Shown here: in pieces, positions 57,253-58,440 of the stretch
How positions within the stretch are numbered: position 1 is the first letter of the stretch
Layout: each line of letters starts with the position of its first letter
DNA from: Candidatus Rokuibacteriota bacterium
GTDB lineage: Bacteria; Methylomirabilota; Methylomirabilia; Rokubacteriales; CSP1-6
Direction of reading: 5' to 3'
Length of the DNA stretch: 58,440 nt
NCBI GenBank assembly: GCA_003220685.1
Contig: QHTE01000063.1
Span: forward strand, 95,198-153,637
Program-made: the position numbers and the translations under genes
Notes under the pieces: generated by a model
Database searches by the model: none
Told to the model about the DNA's origin: nothing
What the model saw: only the letters and a program-made list of their open reading frames with translations

Positions 57253-58440
57253 ATGATCGTCGGCCTCCTGCTACTGCTCTTCTTGCCCGCGCTTGCGCTC
57301 GCGGACGAGACCGTGGCGCCGAAGACCGTGCTGGTGCTGTTCGAGGAAACCCGGGGTCTGGCCGCGGTGGCCGAGACGGACGACGCGATCCGCTCGACGC
57401 TCCAGGCGGGCTCCACCTTGCCGATCCGGCTCTACACGGAATACCTCGGCCTGTCGTGGTTCCCGGAGGAGGCACGCGAGCTCGCACTTCGCGACCTTCT
57501 GCAGAAGACCTATGCGGTCAGACGACCGGATGTCGTCATCGTCTGGGGCACCGGCGGCCTCCGCTTCGTGCTCAAGCATCGTGCCGCGATGTTCGAGGGG
57601 GTGCCGATCGTCTTCTGCGCGGTCGATCCGGCCCTGCTGCCCCAGCTCGACGCGAGCTCGGCCGTCACGGGTGTCAGCCGGCGCATCGATTGGACGTCGT
57701 CGCTCGACCTGATCCGGCGCTTGCACCCCGGGACCAGCGAAGTCGCCATCGTCACAGGCAGCGGCGCTCTCGACTTGAGGTGGGAGGCCGAGGCGCGTCG
57801 GGCCCTCGCCGGCTACCCGGGCGGGGCGACGGTGACGTATCTGGCGCGCCAGCCGATGCCCCAGCTCCTGAAGGCCGTCGAATCGCTCTCTCCTAGCACG
57901 GTCATCCTGTATGGCGCCGTCCTCCGGGACGGCGCTGGCCGACCGTACCTGCCGCACGAGGCGCTCGTGCTGCTGTCGAACGTCTCCCGCGTACCGATCT
58001 ACGCGGTGACGCCGAACATGCTCGGTCGCGGCGCCGTCGGCGGCCACGTCCTCGACTTCGCTTCGCAGGGCGTCACGACGGCGCAGCTGGCGCTGCGGAT
58101 CCTCAATGGTGAGCGGCTGGGGCCCGCCGACATCGTGCGGGCGGACAATCCGTACTTATTCGACTGGCGTCAGCTGCGTCGGTGGGGCATCGACGAGAGC
58201 CGGCTGCCCGCCGGCAGCGTCGTCCGGTTCCGCGAAGCGTCGGTCTGGGATCTCTACAAGAGCCACATCATCGCGGCGGTGGTGGTGATCGTGACGCAGA
58301 GCGGGCTCATCGCCATGCTTCTGGTGCAGCGGGCGCGGGGCCAGCGCGCGGAGGATCAGGCTCGCGTGCGCCGCGAGGAGCTCGCGCACGCGCAGCGCGT
58401 CGCGACCATTGGCGAGCTCTCGGCGTCGCTCGCCCACGAG
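57253..58440 (+). CDS. Sensor histidine kinase with ABC-binding-protein-like periplasmic domain (3' end beyond window)
   Basis: 396 residues visible. Signal/anchor segment MIVGLLLLLFLPALALADE, then a periplasmic domain of the ABC_sub_bind type (KTVLVLFEETRGLAAVAE, RPDVVIVWGTGGLRFVLKH, VPIVFCAVDPALLPQL, YAVTPNMLGRGAVGGHVLDF), a membrane helix (HIIAAVVVIVTQSGLIAMLLV) and the start of the kinase dimerisation domain AHAQRVATIGELSASLAHE with the phospho-His. A TTG at 57223 is an alternative start. It would sense a small ligand outside the membrane; its response regulator is not visible. Confidence 0.9.
   Translation, partial: MIVGLLLLLFLPALALADETVAPKTVLVLFEETRGLAAVAETDDAIRSTLQAGSTLPIRLYTEYLGLSWFPEEARELALRDLLQKTYAVRRPDVVIVWGTGGLRFVLKHRAAMFEGVPIVFCAVDPALLPQLDASSAVTGVSRRIDWTSSLDLIRRLHPGTSEVAIVTGSGALDLRWEAEARRALAGYPGGATVTYLARQPMPQLLKAVESLSPSTVILYGAVLRDGAGRPYLPHEALVLLSNVSRVPIYAVTPNMLGRGAVGGHVLDFASQGVTTAQLALRILNGERLGPADIVRADNPYLFDWRQLRRWGIDESRLPAGSVVRFREASVWDLYKSHIIAAVVVIVTQSGLIAMLLVQRARGQRAEDQARVRREELAHAQRVATIGELSASLAHE

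Overview
This 58.4 kb window is a GC-rich bacterial chromosome segment packed with short operons. The gene mix is one I associate with uncultured Rokubacteria (Methylomirabilota) or similar soil and subsurface heterotrophs: several CaiB/BaiF CoA-transferases, F420-type LLM oxidoreductases, liv-type, FbpABC-type and TAXI transport proteins, amidohydrolases and ring-opening dioxygenases. That placement is inference from gene content; there is no rRNA or other marker here. No tRNA, rRNA, CRISPR array, insertion sequence or prophage was seen.

Layout. 1-9.3 kb, mostly minus strand: a cut-off F420 oxidoreductase, a MATE exporter diverging from an HxlR regulator, a seven-gene operon (heme-oxygenase-like di-iron oxidase, Rieske ferredoxin, GlcG/HbpS, HicB-like, CoA-transferase, amidohydrolase, nitronate monooxygenase), and two tandem GAF-GGDEF genes, one with a ruined GGDEF motif, behind a good sigma-54 promoter. 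9.7-15.2 kb: a proline-rich protein with a degenerate nuclease-like domain, then a six-gene operon of cupin, LigA, LigB, acetamidase/formamidase, LLM oxidoreductase and F420-type PPOX protein. 15.4-23.1 kb, plus strand: DUF1015, an orphan molybdenum hydroxylase large subunit, formate-THF ligase, an MBL hydrolase, an Hpt/response-regulator pair and pirin. 23.1-32.5 kb: PHP hydrolase, patatin (sigma-54 promoter), MFS, racemase-like CoA enzyme, MmgE/PrpD, MBL, PAP2, amidohydrolase and lactonase. 32.6-40.9 kb: acyl-CoA dehydrogenase, livKHM, PPOX protein, CoA-transferase, livG and a TAXI protein. 41-49.7 kb: an import-plus-aromatic-catabolism cluster (FbpC/A/B-type ABC importer, Rieske ring hydroxylase, Pht5-like protein, LigJ-type 4-oxalomesaconate hydratase, HpcH/HpaI aldolase). 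49.7-58.4 kb: decayed genes, a DedA-rhodanese gene, FAD monooxygenase, methyltransferase, bactofilin, a peptidoglycan-binding cysteine-peptidase-like protein, a decayed BrnT/antitoxin pair, MBL hydrolase, NTF2-like protein and a sensor kinase cut by the window end.

The strongest unusual signal is at 51171: an in-frame TGA sits exactly at the catalytic cysteine codon of the rhodanese domain of a DedA-rhodanese fusion. The rhodanese frame continues intact behind it, and a SECIS-like hairpin (51189-51205) lies just downstream, so this is a candidate selenoprotein that standard gene calling would truncate.

Other themes: the meta-cleavage pathway parts (LigAB at 13.7-14.8 kb; LigJ and an aldolase at 47.8-49.7 kb) could work together on aromatic acids. 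At least six genes between 36.9 and 55.8 kb survive only as fragments, including two sigma-54 activators. Thirteen gene pairs overlap in an NTGA motif, mostly with GTG starts and once with an apparent CTG start. Several genes carry a -10 hexamer only 6-10 nt before the start codon, suggesting leaderless mRNAs.
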